Shown: positions 11,741 to 23,880 of the stretch, one piece after another
Position numbering within the stretch: the first letter of the stretch is position 1
Layout: each line of letters starts with the position of its first letter
Notes under the pieces: model-generated
Told to the model about the DNA's origin: nothing
What the model saw: the letters and a program-made list of their open reading frames with translations, nothing else
Databases searched by the model: none
Position numbers and translations under genes: made by a program
DNA from: Rhizophagus irregularis
Taxonomy: Eukaryota; Glomeromycota; Glomeromycetes; Glomerales; Glomeraceae
Assembly: GCF_026210795.1 (NCBI RefSeq)
Contig: NC_089429.1
Location: 1,798,001 to 1,862,000 of the forward strand
Length of the DNA stretch: 64,000 nucleotides
Direction: 5' to 3'

Positions 11741-11794
11741 CAAGCCCTACCATTTCTGTATATCATTTTGAACTTCTAAATGTCTGGAAAGTAG

Positions 11795-12840
11795 TCTTTT
11801 GGGTATTTCGATGGAGCAGCATGATGCTATACATGGGTGGGAGTATAGCGTGCTTACTTTGTAAGCCTGTGAGTACCAGCTTTTGCTGCAGTCTCATGGT
11901 AGGGCTGGTTGGGAACTTGGAGCGGTATAGTACTATGCGTGGGTTGGAGCATAGACGCTTACTTTTAGTAAGCTCGTGGGTACCAGTTTTTGCTGCAGTC
12001 CTGCGATAGGACCGAAGGTAAGTGCACTTTTTTTTGTTATTTTTCAGTTTTTTATTTTTTTTATGATTTTTTTTTATTTCTTCGTTATTTTTAGCTGGGT
12101 ATTTTATTGGAGCAGCATGATGCTATGCGTTGGGTGGGAGCATAGCATGCTTACTTTGTAAGCCTGTGAGTACCAGCTTTTGCTGCAGTCTCACAGTAGG
12201 GCTGGTTGGGAACTTGGAGCGGTATAGTACTATGCGAGGGTTAGAGCATAGACGCTTACTTTTAGTAAGCTCGTGGGTACCAGTTTTTGCTGCAGTCCTG
12301 CGATAGGACCGAAGGTAAGTGCACTTTTTTTTTATTTTTCGGTTTTTTTATTTTTTATTTTTTTATTTTTTTTTTTCTTCATTACATTTTTAGCTTTGGG
12401 TATTTCTTTTGGAGCAGCATGATGCTATGCGTTGGGTGGGAGCATAGTATGCTTACTTTGTAAGCCTGTGAGTACCAGCTTTTGCTGCAGTCTCGCAGTA
12501 GGGCTGCTGGACGAAAGGTAAGTGCACTTTTTTGTTATTTTCAGTTTTTCTTTTTATTTTTTTTATGATTTTTTTATTTCTTCATTATTATTAGCTTTGG
12601 GTATTTTTATTGGAGCAGCATGATACTATGCGTTGGGTGGGAGCATAGTGTGCTTATTTTGTAAGCCTGTGAGTACCAGCTATTGCTGCAGTCTCACAGT
12701 AGGGCTGCTGGACCAAAGGTAAGTGCACTTTTTGTTATTTTTCAGTTTTGCTTTTTATTTTTTTTATGATTTTTATTTCTTAGTGCGCTTCTTAGGAAGT
12801 CCCTTGTGTCAGGGCCATAGTACTAAAATATATCTGAAAA
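11795..12840 (+). ncRNA. Tandem array of exon-like cloverleaf RNA units
   Basis: Four GC-richer blocks (11795-12017, 12095-12314, 12394-12517, 12595-12718) are separated by T-rich spacers of 77, 79 and 77 nt. Each spacer begins GTAAGTGCAC and ends TTAG; a 65-nt spacer (12719-12783) leads to a last block starting TGCGCTTC. The first two blocks hold two related modules each (A then B), the last two hold one A module. Modules start at 11813, 11919, 12109, 12216, 12411 and 12612. Each can fold into a closing stem plus three hairpins: GCTATGC with GCATAGC, GCTTAC-TTT-GTAAGC, and CTGTGAG with CTCACAG capped by CAGC-TTTT-GCTG. Differences between copies preserve pairing (GCTATAC/GTATAGC in the first, ACTATGC/GCATAGT in the last). 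Block lengths (220 and 124 nt) and changes do not suit coding. Function unknown; expression unproven. Confidence 0.65.
12018..12094 (+). other. Intron-like spacer 1 of the cloverleaf array
   Basis: 77 nt, GTAAGT donor, T-rich body, TTTTTAG acceptor. Spacers at 12315-12393 and 12518-12594 share the same start and end and much of the body, so exon and spacer were duplicated together. Confidence 0.6.
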
Positions 12841-14089
12841 TAAAGATATTGAGAGATGTTATTAAGAAATTTTATTATAAATCTTGATCTTGAAAGCAAT
12901 AACATCTTAAAAAAAATATATAAATAAATACTATTTAATTATTATAATAGAAATTACAGAAATTATTTTGAAAAACTACATTATACTGTACCATTGAAAA
13001 TAATTTTCGTTATATAATATTTGAAATATGTGTAATATTGGAAATTTGATTGTGAATATTATATTATTTTTTCTTACATTCTATTAAACAAATAATCACC
13101 TATGTTAATGTGATCCCAAAATTTTCATTTTCCATAGGCGCAGTGTGATGGAAGATATTACATGATCTCCTGCTATGCTTCAAACAATTATGACTAACAA
13201 CAAGTAACTCTGTAAATCAATGTGTAGAAAAATTATTGTATCAAGACTTTAAATACATAGATGGAAACAAATTACAATAAAATCTTTGAAACAATTAGAT
13301 AAACTCTGTGAACCTTTACAATACGCGTCTAAAAATATTTTGATTTGTATTATGACATAATTTTTTTTGTTTTCAATAATATAAAAATACAATTAAATGT
13401 TTTAAACTTTTTATTGAATTTGTATTATACGTTGATACAGTATATGATAGCTTATCTGATTACATATAGTACTCATTGAAGAAAAATTCATGATTTTATT
13501 TAATAATTAAAGATCACTTTTATAATTAACGAAAATTCTAACATAATTTTTGGTCACAAAAAATTTTGTGACTTGAATTTTAATTGAGTCAGAAATCAGT
13601 ATTAATAATTTTGATTCACACGTCCTGGTTGTCAGCTTTACCTGGTTCGAAGATACCACGGTATTAATTTTTTTTTTCATTATTAAATAAAGAATAAAAT
13701 AATAAAAAATTTAGATTAAACTAACTTATAGCTAGCACCAATTCTACTATCCGTTTCTATATGTCCAACCCTATTAAACAACCGTAAATGGAAAGTTCAG
13801 GCTAACTTTATGGCATTAACCTTACACGTAATAAAGCAGTAAGCTAAGATTCCGAATCGATAGACTCCACAAAATCCGAAAAATGGCAATACTAAGACAA
13901 GTCTCGGGTTATTGAACGCTGCATTCGAAGACACGTAAAAAATTGATAATTCAATTCTTTAAATTTTAGTGGACGTAAAACATGGAATAAAATATTTAAA
14001 CCTGATGATTTCAATAGAATAAATAAATCCTGTTTAACCAATTATCTGTTAATGACATTATATATTTATATCGTATTTAAAATTGGTTA
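12841..14089. other. Gene-less AT-rich region
   Basis: Nothing supported. A GGTTCGA word near 13650 resembles a tRNA T-loop, but no acceptor or anticodon stem can be drawn around it. Confidence 0.55.
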
Positions 14090-14460
14090 AAAGAAAATTT
14101 TTAAATTGAATCCCGGAAATGATTATATTGATAATTTATTACAAGAATGTCAAATAAAATCTTTGCGCAAGTTTAATAGATTCCATATACAAATAATTTA
14201 AAAATCTAACAAAAAGCAGAAACCTTGAAATTTATACAGCCAACGGGCTGGATTGATAGAAAATTTATTGAATGGGATCTTAATATTAAAAGTTAAAAGA
14301 CTTGGAAATCATAATACTATCCTAAATTATTAGAAAATGAAGTTTTGGAGAAGTTTGAACATTATTAATTGAAATATTATAATAAAGTATCTTTTAAAGG
14401 CTAAAGCACATTAAGTAATTAACTATGGTAAACTTAGACTCAATGTCAATGTAAATTAAA
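14090..14460 (+). pseudogene. Decayed protein-kinase fragment
   Basis: Translation of about 14110-14165 reads GNDYIDNLLQECQIKSL. It lines up with GNNDIDNLIKNCQMETL just before the kinase domain in the gene at 737. Downstream sequence keeps nucleotide-level resemblance, including an AGGCTAAAGCACATTAA stretch matching the start of that gene's second exon. Several stops and indels interrupt every frame. It is a badly eroded member of the same kinase family; no start or end can be fixed. Confidence 0.5.
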
Positions 14461-15059
14461 TTCAACTTAATACAAAGTATCTACAAGTTAGACGTAAATA
14501 TCACGTGATTAGAGCCCAGAGTTGGTTGGTGTTGAATTGGTCTTGTTCACGAACCGATCCGGATCAAACCAATTTATATGATTTTTCTATTCAACAAAAA
14601 ATTACCAAATTTTGTTGTTCATCTACATTATTGCATTATAATTTTTCTCGTAAATTCATTTTTTTTATTAAAAAAAAAAAAATTTGAATTTAAATAAATT
14701 ATTTAGCTAAGATATTTCGTACCTAATATTTTTCTCCGATTGATTACTAAATCATAAAAATAACAACGAAAATTAAAAAGAAAAAATCATTCTTTTTTTT
14801 TGTAACCAATCAACAACTTTACCAAACTAATGAACTAAATATCCTGTCCTAACCCTAATACAATAATAACGCCACGCACTGACTCTAATCCTAACACAAT
14901 ATTACTAACCTTAATGCATATTATCCTTAACGATATTAACGTACGAACTGGCTGGAGTTAACGTTAGCGCCATCACGTGCAAATGTATGACCCCTATATT
15001 CTGGTAAGATGTACGTATACGTTAAGGACGCCAATTATCATGTACTTCATATTAATAAT
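14461..15059. other. Gene-less spacer
   Basis: Contains TCACGTGA at 14501 and a moderately GC-rich stretch near 14510-14570. No gene recognised. Confidence 0.5.
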
Positions 15060-15275
15060 AAGATAAACAATTTCTTTATCATCTTTACATTCTTTTCAGG
15101 ACAATTTCGTGAATGATATGATTTACAAATAGAGCATTGTTTCTTATCCCTTTTTCTTTTTGTATCCTAAGCTTCTTCCTAAACATTTTCATTTCAGATT
15201 CATTGTCAATATCAGAATTCATTATCATTATCATCATATTATGGTATAGGAGAAAATCCTGGATATCGTTCATCT
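15060..15275 (-). pseudogene. Zinc-knuckle relic, possibly transposase C-terminus
   Basis: On the minus strand around 15100-15150 one frame reads KKQCSICKSYHSRNCPEK, a CCHC arrangement with one residue fewer than a standard knuckle in each of the last two spacings. Upstream sequence is coding-like (acidic, Asp/Asn-rich) but in other frames with stops. Such knuckles end some MULE-type transposases in these fungi, which is the likeliest origin; the fragment is too short to be sure. Confidence 0.3.
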
Positions 15276-15397
15276 AGATAAATATGCTAATAAATTTATT
15301 TTAACAACTTAAATCAAGAAATTTTATAGGAAAAAAACAGCTAATAACATAAATGATTTAAGGGAAAGAACATTTATGAACGCGAAATTCAATATAA

Positions 15398-15805
15398 ATG
15401 GATGGTATCCGATCTCGACAATCCAAAATCTCGGCAATCAAAATTCCGACAATCCAAAACCTGACAAGTCATTATATCGTTCAAATGATTTTCAACAAAG
15501 CGATCAAAAGTTGGCAAGAAATTAAGTGGCATCATCTTCATCGCCTTGGAAACTCTTTTGATCTAATCTATACTTGCAACAATTTTTATATTTCAAAAGT
15601 GGAATGGGTTTTAAGAGCCTTTGAAAGTTCATTAAGTGTATTTATTTCATTAGGAATTGATATCGGAGAATCAATATTTAATTTACATAATTTCAAAATA
15701 TCTCTTTCTTGTCTAATATTATTAATTAAAGAACTAGCTTTACCCATTCTTCAGGCGACGATCTCATTATACCGTATCTTGTTAATCAACTACTTTAATT
15801 CGTGA
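15398..15805 (+). CDS. Hypothetical open frame, 135 aa
   Basis: Opens with ATG and runs 135 codons without similarity I recognise. The first codons lie in a short tandem repeat (CGACAATCCAAAA words, about 15415-15465). The rest is hydrophobic to mixed (KSWQEIKWHHLHRLGNSFDL, then several Leu/Ile-rich segments). The opposite strand has a competing ATG frame from 15750 to 15588, MGKASSLINNIRQERDILKL..., 53 aa, with codon use more like local genes. At most one of the two is likely to be real. No TATA box or introns support either. Confidence 0.2.
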   Translation: MDGIRSRQSKISAIKIPTIQNLTSHYIVQMIFNKAIKSWQEIKWHHLHRLGNSFDLIYTCNNFYISKVEWVLRAFESSLSVFISLGIDIGESIFNLHNFKISLSCLILLIKELALPILQATISLYRILLINYFNS

Positions 15806-18800
15806 TCCGTGAGTCAATTGCAAAAAAAATTCATATTTAATTTCTGCAAATATATATCAATCATTAGTAATTTTTTTCTGATACCCAATTTTCATTCCTT
15901 AAATAATGAAAACTAATATATTTTAATACATATTATTTATCCCAAAGTTTCAAATGGTTTGTTTTTAAAACAGTTTTTTCGCATAACTTTTAATTTATTT
16001 TGACGCCACGCCAGATTCCTAAAGCTGACTCATGAGATCGCGAATTAACGTTAAATTCGCAGAAATTGTTAAAAGATAATTTATATGTATTAATATAGAT
16101 AATGATTCTATGGACTTCTTGCAAATTAGATTTAAAATTCTAAAATAAACATTTTTATGATTGTAAACCAAAGAAGCCAATAATGTTAAGAGATTCGCCT
16201 CGATGGTCTGCCAATATTGAAGTTATTAAACAAAGAGCAATGAAAGGTACTTAGATCTAGCACTATAGTAATCATAGATGATATTTTTAAATTTTTACTT
16301 ATTAAAAGTTACTATATAGTATTTATTTTTAATATATTTATTCACCAATACTTAATTCCAAAAGAAATTTATAAAACGTTGGCGTAAGGTATAGTTAAAT
16401 TAAGATGGTGTTATAATTTGGTACATAGTATGCTCTTATGCAATATTTTAATTTGTAGGATGAAAAATGGAATTCATTAAACAAAAATATTAATTATCCT
16501 CTAAATTATAATATTTAAAAAAAACATTTTATTTGTATAAAGAAATATATTATGAAAAGCTTAGTGAATTTAGATCTTTCTCTTGAAAGACGAAGAAGAT
16601 TAATTTATGATAATAGTTATGATTTTGCAAATAATGTTGGATTTATTTATTAATAAAAATTTACTTTATAATTCTCCTATAAAGAGATATTATATACGAC
16701 AAACAGGGCGGGCATCTCTATTTCTTAATTAAGAATATGAAATTTTTTTCAAAAGGAGTGCAACATTTAACTAAAAAGATAATATAAATTAATATCTTTA
16801 CTTCTTTTTATAAAATTTGGATTTATTTAATTTATTTAGTATTTTTTAATTCGTAATCTATGAATCAACTGTAAAGAATTTACAGAAAATGGGATCAGGA
16901 AAAACAACCTATCTATAACTACACCTAGTACACTGTGTATAACCTATTAGCCTATTATCCACTATAATTAGAATTATTATTAACTGGCAAACAGTATGTA
17001 CTATCGGAATAATAGTTCTTGACAATTATGACATGAATACTCATCATTTTATTTACATTTTATACCAAGAACCAGGTGATGGAGGAATAGATTTGTTTGG
17101 TGGTCTTTTAGGAACTATTTATTTTACTTTTAAGCGAATAATAAATCGTATTCGCCATGTATATACCCGTTATTTGTGATCAGGAATTCTTTTTTGTATT
17201 TTTTCTTTATCTTGTTTATTTTTATTTTTCTTATATGGACGGGGTATACAAAGAAAATAGATATTAATTCTACCCAAAGAAAAAGACTATACTAAATATA
17301 TAAGTTACCACCTAACCTCCAGGCGAATTAGAGAGTCGCCTCGTTCGCTATTTACAAAAGAAATTAAATTTTTATTCATGTAGAATAATTACTATTAAAA
17401 AGTCACATTCGAAGAATGAGATTACTATTTACTACTGGAGCGAGAAAAATTTTGTGATCGAAACTTTTATGTAATTGTGCTCCTATTTTTAAATGGTTTG
17501 TCATAAAAAATTCTTATAATTTAACTATTTATACTGGAGTTCTAAAATGAATGGCAAATGTCTGGCAATTTACTTAGTATTTGCTATGTAATTGCTATAC
17601 CTATAAATCACCAGTTTAACACTCAAACTTCTATAAAAATGTTAATATTATGACTTCAAATTATCATCTTTAACTCATCTACATCATTTATTTCATTTAA
17701 TAAATGAAAAAAATAGTGCAATTACGGAAGTCATATTATTAGTTTATAGAATTAAATAACAGGGAACTAAAGGTAGTGGAGTACAGGGACAAAAAGAAAA
17801 AATGAAGTGGAGTCTGTGACAGTGTAAATCTAAAACACAAACAAACAACATTGTACTTATTTTATCACAAGTTTTCTTTTTTTTTAATTAAATCTAAGAG
17901 TGTGCAAATAAATATTTTTTGAATAATAAATAGTTAAAATTTAATAGTCATTTATTGTAAATACTAAAAATAAGATTTATTTAAATTAAAGCTAATAACT
18001 AAAAAATCTTACAACATACCAATCCTTACTGCAAAGTAATAGTTAAAGAATGGAATCTAAAAATAATAATATATAGTAAAATAGGTTAGAAGACTCGAGT
18101 ACTCTAAGTAAGCTTTGTAAAAAAGACAGATTCAAGCCCCCATGCCTACTATCAACTGACATTAACGATATATCGTGAGTGATCAAACTCGTGCAGAGGT
18201 ACTGTCACATTAATAATAAGACATAAGACCCACCACCAAAGGGAAGGGCCCCACATACAGAAGTCTGCGACATAGCTTGAGATATTATACAGTATTTTTC
18301 TCATTTAAGGTAACCAGACTACTAGAAGAGGAGGATAACCGAAGCACTCTAGGTGCACAAATCCCTTATACATCCCAGCTTAGTCATTTCCACTTACCGG
18401 AATAATAAATATTCAAGTTTGATGTTCATTTTGAACTTTTCTCTTCAAGACTTTGACTAAAAGTTGCTTAGGAGTGAGGCTCATATTTTTTGATATTATT
18501 TGTTTCTAAATAGAGAGTTAATATCTTGACTAGCAGCTGAAAGACTTAAAATGTTTTTACGTTTGTAATAAAAAAAAAAAAAGTTTATGCGTTATAGTAC
18601 ATATCTAAAGTTTAAGAAAAATAAGGAATGTTCATAATAAAAAAAAAAGTTTACGCGTTATAATAAATATTTAAAGTTTAAAAAATTACAAGTATTGAAG
18701 CGTGGGAAAAAGGATTTTTAAATATAAGTATTAAAGTTGTTGCAGTTGAGTTATTATTAGTAAAACTAATGGTTGTGATCAGATTTGAGGTTCCGATGAT

Positions 18801-19200
18801 TATTTGCATGAGTCATTTGATATATGTATCTATGTTGACTGATTATATTTACTTCGATTTTTCGATAATCATTATTTTTTAATCTATTTTTTTCATCAAA
18901 TTATTATCTAAGATAGTGTCAACACACACGCCTTAATATAGAATTTAAATAAGTTAAGAACAACTGACAATTTGATTGCTGCGTCTTACCTTTTACCATC
19001 ATATTTAACGATAAAAGGTGAAATAAAGTGATAAATTTTTTTATTATACTTATTATTATATAGAAAAAACTTTTAAAATGAATTCTCTAATTATACAAGC
19101 TTGCTAATTATGTTATAAATGGAAATAAAAAAAAAATTTTTTTATTAGAAATGTAAATATTATAATAATTAAAATTTTTTTTTTTTGATATTATAATTAC
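15806..19200. other. Gene-poor region with coding-like scraps
   Basis: No intact gene. Scraps worth noting: a coding-like stretch at about 16170-16250 (+) reading LRDSPRWSANIEVIKQRAMK before a GTACTT; a short ATG frame at 16552-16653 (+), MKSLVNLDLSLERRRRLIYD..., 33 aa; and 17075-17179 (+), PGDGGIDLFGGLLGT..., resembling the GDGGID active-site region of Mrr-type restriction-endonuclease-fold proteins. A tandem duplication lies at about 18563-18685, with AAAAAAAGTTTAYGCGTTATA twice. The stretch 18060-18420 is noticeably richer in G and C than its surroundings, but I found no gene in it. Confidence 0.35.
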
Positions 19201-19440
19201 CTCACAAACAATCGCTTTAATTGTAGCATCATTTAAATTATAAAAAGATTTAAAGGCACAACATTTATGAGAATCCTTCCAATCTGCACGATAAACTTTT
19301 CTGAAGCCTCCAGAGCCAATTTCTTGAAGATTATAAAATTGGTCAAATTCATTAAATTTAATAAGTTTTATAGAAATTGCTTCTTCTATCTAATCACACT
19401 CATTTGAATTATTAATAAGTTCAGTGTTATTAGGTGCAGG
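19201..19440 (-). pseudogene. Protein-kinase N-lobe relic
   Basis: The minus strand reads PAPNNTELINNSNECD, a TAG stop, then IEEAISIKLIKFNEFDQF, and on into the kinase glycine loop EIGSGGFRKVYRADWKDS and a likely ATP-site Lys in CAFKSF. A single-base loss after that Lys breaks the frame before NLNDATIKAIVCE, which ends at a plausible donor GTAATT (19200). The TAG sits where family members have Trp, to my knowledge. This is a decayed exon from a different kinase subfamily than the gene at 737; the catalytic lobe is absent. Confidence 0.65.
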
Positions 19441-20378
19441 AAAATTTTTACTGTGGAAATTAATTTTACGGTTTTATAAAGGTAGAATTTAAAAAAGAAA
19501 ATACAAATATTTTTACTATTTATAGATAGGATAGTATCACATGTCGAAAGTCCGCACGAAATTTGAGGAAAATAGTAATTCCTGGATAAATTTGGTAAAT
19601 GGAAAGTTTCACAAAATTAGAATTTTTTTTTAAAAAAATTAAATATAATATCTAGGTCTTTAGCAGATCAGAAAATTAAGATGGATGTTTATTTTAAATT
19701 ATCCGTAAATTATTACTTCCTCATTTTAAAGACAAAGATTTAGTAACTTTAGTCATTTTAACAGTATCTTTAAACGCTTACATAAATACAAAAAATTGTT
19801 ATTATTTCCAATAAATTATTAAATCTGTTTTCTGTTCCTAAATTTAAATTGAACATAATCTTAATTGAAATGTCATTTATCGATTTCTTGTATATAAAAT
19901 TCATTTAAAATATTTTTCATTGACAAATTTTGGTTCAATCATATTTCGGAACATGTTTAGATTCTCAATTTTTTGAATAATCGAAATGGAGATAAATAAT
20001 TTAACATTGTATATTTTTTTACTTGAGCATGCATTTTAACGTCTTGTATGATTGCAGTGAAATAATAAAATTTTTGACGAGATTATTTTACAAAATAATA
20101 TCCGTAATAGTACGTCATATAGGTTGTGCTGTTCTTTTCCAGCATCACTGATCATCATTCACGTTATCCAGGTAATTATTTTCGGTAACTGCTTTTTTTG
20201 TTTATTGTATTTACACAACACTAAAAAATCACAAAACTATACGAATAACAGAATGTACTGGGAATAATATTGTAGCTTTGTTTTATTATTACTAATACAA
20301 AAATGACAAACAATTATCTAACTGTAACGTAAAAATTTAAAAATAAAATATTGAGTTATTGGAGTAGTAATTCTAATA
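19441..20378. other. Gene-less AT-rich region
   Basis: No gene or repeat recognised beyond homopolymers. Confidence 0.5.
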
Positions 20379-20699
20379 TTAGAATGATTTACCGTAATTA
20401 TAATTGTTCGTAATACCATCTTTCATTTTTTCCAACAAATTGAAATTTGGCCGAATTTTCTTTAACCATAGATAACCTTTTGGTTTATTGCGTGATTCTT
20501 CTAACACCTTTGTCTTTAAATATAACAGTAAATTAAAAAATTAAAATTATTAATAAATGATCAAATAAATAGAATTTGAAGATACCTTATTTATTTCGTG
20601 CAAATAAGCTAAATCAGTTTCATAAATACGTCGTTCTACGTCGTCATCAAATTGAATCCTCCCAATAACATGTAAATACTTCAATAATTTTTTCATCAT
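20379..20699 (-). CDS. Small two-exon hypothetical protein (82 aa)
   Basis: Exon 1 runs 20699-20586 (38 codons, starting MMKKLLKYLH and containing FDDDVERRIYETDLAYLHE). A 71-nt intron follows, donor GTATCT and acceptor TTTAAAG, phase 0. Exon 2 runs 20513-20379 (TKVLEESRNKPKGYLWLKKI..., ending GKSF and TAA). Codons in both exons are open, hydrophilic and A/T-ending like other local genes, and both splice sites fit the same frame, which argues against chance. The protein is basic and charged with no signal peptide. I do not recognise the family, and further 5' exons cannot be excluded. Confidence 0.5.
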
Positions 20700-22119
20700 A
20701 TTTATATTTTATAAATAATACAATCCATTATCCGCAGCGGAAAGTACATTATAGCTGTAACTTAAATATGGAATAAAAAATTTCTCTGCAGTATTTCAGT
20801 GCATGACCAAAATCATCTTTTAATAGATTAATAATAAATTAAATCAAATTATGTGTTAAAATTCTTTTGAAAATCAAAAAAAAAAGAGGAAACCATTGAA
20901 TTTGAGTTAATAACGATTAGAGTTTTTGAAGGTATGTTTTTCTTCAGCTACCATAGGATATATTTTCTAATTACAATTGGGATACGTCTTTTGTGGTGCT
21001 AATATAGTGTACTTACAGTAAATCGTAGGATATCAGCAAAGTAGTAATGGAATCGACATTAGTGATATTAGAAAATCAACTGGATATTTAAGAATAACTG
21101 GGAAAATAAATCTATTTTAGAAAAATTCTTCGCCTTTGCGTGGTTTCTGAATATTCATTTGGTGAAGCCTGGCCTGACCTGCTCAATGATAAATCTTAAA
21201 ATTTGATGCTTGTTTCTTAGAAGAATTGTAATTTATTTACTTAAATATTACTCACGCATAATTTTTTAAAAAACTGATATTATATCGCCATATTATTTGC
21301 AATAATGTTCAGAAAATTCGGCCAACTTAAATCAATGATTCTTATATATTTTAGTATTTTTATTAAAGTTTTTAAGAGCTAAATAGTAAAATAGAGGACC
21401 CAAATATAAATAGTGATAAGTGAAGTGGATAGATAAGCGGTGTAACAAAACAAAATAAATAAAAGAACGAATTATCAACATTTATCCAACTTTTAATGTG
21501 TATATTTATGATTTAAAAATGACCCAAATCTTCCTTATTTTATGTCAATAAGATTTTCATTATACTATGCCATAAACATTCCATTTTTATGTGACTAGCT
21601 TGATAAAACTTTATCCAAGAGAGTGATTTTAATCTATTTATTATATCCGTACTTTTAAAATCAGATTTTATATTGCATGATGACGTGTAATATACTAAAT
21701 TAATTTTTTTATTTTACAAAAAAATTGTTTTATAAAGATATAAATTGTTATTAAAAATTTTGTCTTTTTTTTTGTAATATTTAATTAAAATAAGAATCAA
21801 CTAAAAATGTTCAATTTCCCTCACAAAATTATATTCTTTTTTTTTTATTCAATGTTTTATTTTTATGAGCATTTGCAAAATATTGAATCTATAATTCTAT
21901 AATCAAATTTATACAAGCAATAATAATTTATAATCCAGATAAATATCATTCTAATTAATCTTTTCACTATATTCCACACTTTATTGTGAAAGAATATACT
22001 CTATATCATCATTTTATTCATTTAATAAGTCTTTACGATTTGACTTTATTGCTCAATCACAAACTGATTTTGTTCATTTATAGTAAAAAAATTTTATAAT
22101 TACTAATTTGTTATTTTTC
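20700..22119. other. Gene-less AT-rich region
   Basis: No supported feature; only short scraps and homopolymers. Confidence 0.5.
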
Positions 22120-22500
22120 ACTTTCATTTTCAATTGAAGCTCCTATAAAAAATTAAAAATTTAAAAGTTTTAACAATTTTTTTTTAATTTAAAAGAAAGT
22201 TTTTATTAGAAATAACATACTATGTAAAATCAATAACATCAACTGAAATTTGATTTATACTAAAATATATTTTATAATGTGGCTTATAAAAAAATTCTTA
22301 TGATGACGTCATTATACATACTGTGCGCGAAATAATTGCGGTACTGCGGTACTACGGCTAGATTTTGGAAGATCTTTTGTAAATGAATCATGTAATCGAG
22401 AAGTATTACAAGCTTGTGGATGAATAGATGATTGTTCATTTTCAACAGCTGGAAGGATGTGATTTGAATCCTGGTTATAGGGAACAAGAATATTATAGAA
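22120..22500 (-). pseudogene. C-terminal exon scraps, probably of a kinase
   Basis: The minus strand reads ILVPYNQDSNHILPAVENEQ then SSIHPQACNTSRLHDSFTKDLPKSS in one frame between 22493 and about 22360. A donor GTAGTA and an acceptor TTATAG near 22143 could join it in phase to ASIENESEK and a stop. Kinase genes of this fungal group often end with a TSRLL...LPKP tail, so I infer a kinase tail. No catalytic domain lies upstream, so this is a fragment. Confidence 0.35.
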
Positions 22501-23751
22501 TTAAATGAAAAATTTTCAGCTATATTATATAAAACGGAAATTTGGGTATAAAAATAAATGATTATACATATTTAAATCTAACGCTAATGCGAGTTCTGTT
22601 CTTCAAAGTTCAAAGTTAAAGATAATGATCTTTGTTTTTTATCAAAATATGATAATTGCGGATACTATTTCATCTTTTTGGCGAACATACAATCTATAAT
22701 ATAAATCACAGATGTAGCTGATCTTGACATGATATCTCAGTTGTTTCATGTAATATGTCGATATCTACTAATTTTTTCAATTAAATTGTTCATTTTATTA
22801 ACATGAAAAAATTATAATATAAAAAACAGTCTCATTATTAAAATACAGTATGATTTTATTAATGAAGTTCATCATTTATTGATTTTTTTAGTTGTTGCTA
22901 TGTTAATCTTACATTTCTGAAGAAATTTTGATAAAGCTATAAAGCTATAACAATTTACAACAACGTATATTTGTTTAGTTTGGCTATACCTGTGATAATA
23001 AAAAAGTTTGACTCACATGGTTGGCCACATCAGTAAAAATTTATAGCCGATCATCAATTAATCCATGTGATATTGCCCACATACTATAATACCTATAATA
23101 TTATTATTGTCTGGGCTATTAAAAAATAATCAATATCCGATATTAAATAATTTACAGTATATAGTTTATCCATTTAACTGATGCTATAAGCTATGTCACG
23201 GTCAAATAATATATTCCCAAGTATGTAACACTTATTATGATACCTCTATTATCTGTAATGTATAAATCTGTGTCATTATATATAATTGCTGGAAAAGCTT
23301 ATGCGGTGATAATTATATCGCTCAAAATTACTTGCAGCTAAATGTCCAAAGCAAAAATATAGTAAATATAGCAATATCTATCCTTTACCAATATTAATTT
23401 ACTTTAAATTTTATTATTTTTGATTATGGTATTTTAGAAAAAACTTGATAATTTTTTTTTTAATTAACTGTTAAGATTCATATTACAGTACAAGTTTCAG
23501 ATCAATTAGCTTATGAATCAATTGATGTGACAAATGTGACTCATCTTTATAAATATAAATCTACAATACTAATATGCTGATATGCTGATTTTTTACTGCA
23601 AAATATTATATAGGTTTACATTATATAAAGCTTATGTATAAGTGAATACATCAGTGCTACTGATTTATAGGGGGTAAATCATATTGTAACAAATGTGACT
23701 CATACATGATAATCTTTATTTTTTTTATGAGCTATCAAATGTTTTTACAAG
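22501..23751. other. Gene-less region upstream of the membrane ORF
   Basis: AT-rich. CAAATGTGACTCAT occurs twice (about 23538 and 23690). No gene seen. Confidence 0.45.
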
Positions 23752-23759
23752 TATATATA
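23752..23759 (+). promoter_or_regulatory. TATA box candidate for the ORF at 23881
   Basis: TATATATA, followed at once by a pyrimidine-rich initiator-like stretch (CCCTCACTTCCTC). The start codon is about 120 nt downstream, past a four-fold TCAAATATTATTTTT repeat (23782-23870). Confidence 0.45.
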
Positions 23760-23880
23760 CCCTCACTTCCTCAAGAAAAAATTCAAATTTCAAATATTAT
23801 TTTTCAAACTTTCAAATATTATTTTTCAAATCTCAAATATTATTTTTCTCTCAAATATTAATCTTCTATATCAACTGAAA

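Noticed and set aside
11710-12161. Cys/Leu-rich open frames over the cloverleaf array
   Set aside because: They cross block and spacer boundaries, block lengths are not multiples of three, and base changes follow stems instead of codons.
11795-12783. CRISPR-like regularly spaced repeats
   Set aside because: Repeats are 100-220 nt, spacers are nearly identical to each other and T-rich with splice signals, and the genome is eukaryotic.
13618-13665. tRNA or SINE-like piece with GGTTCGA
   Set aside because: No acceptor stem, anticodon arm or A box can be fitted.
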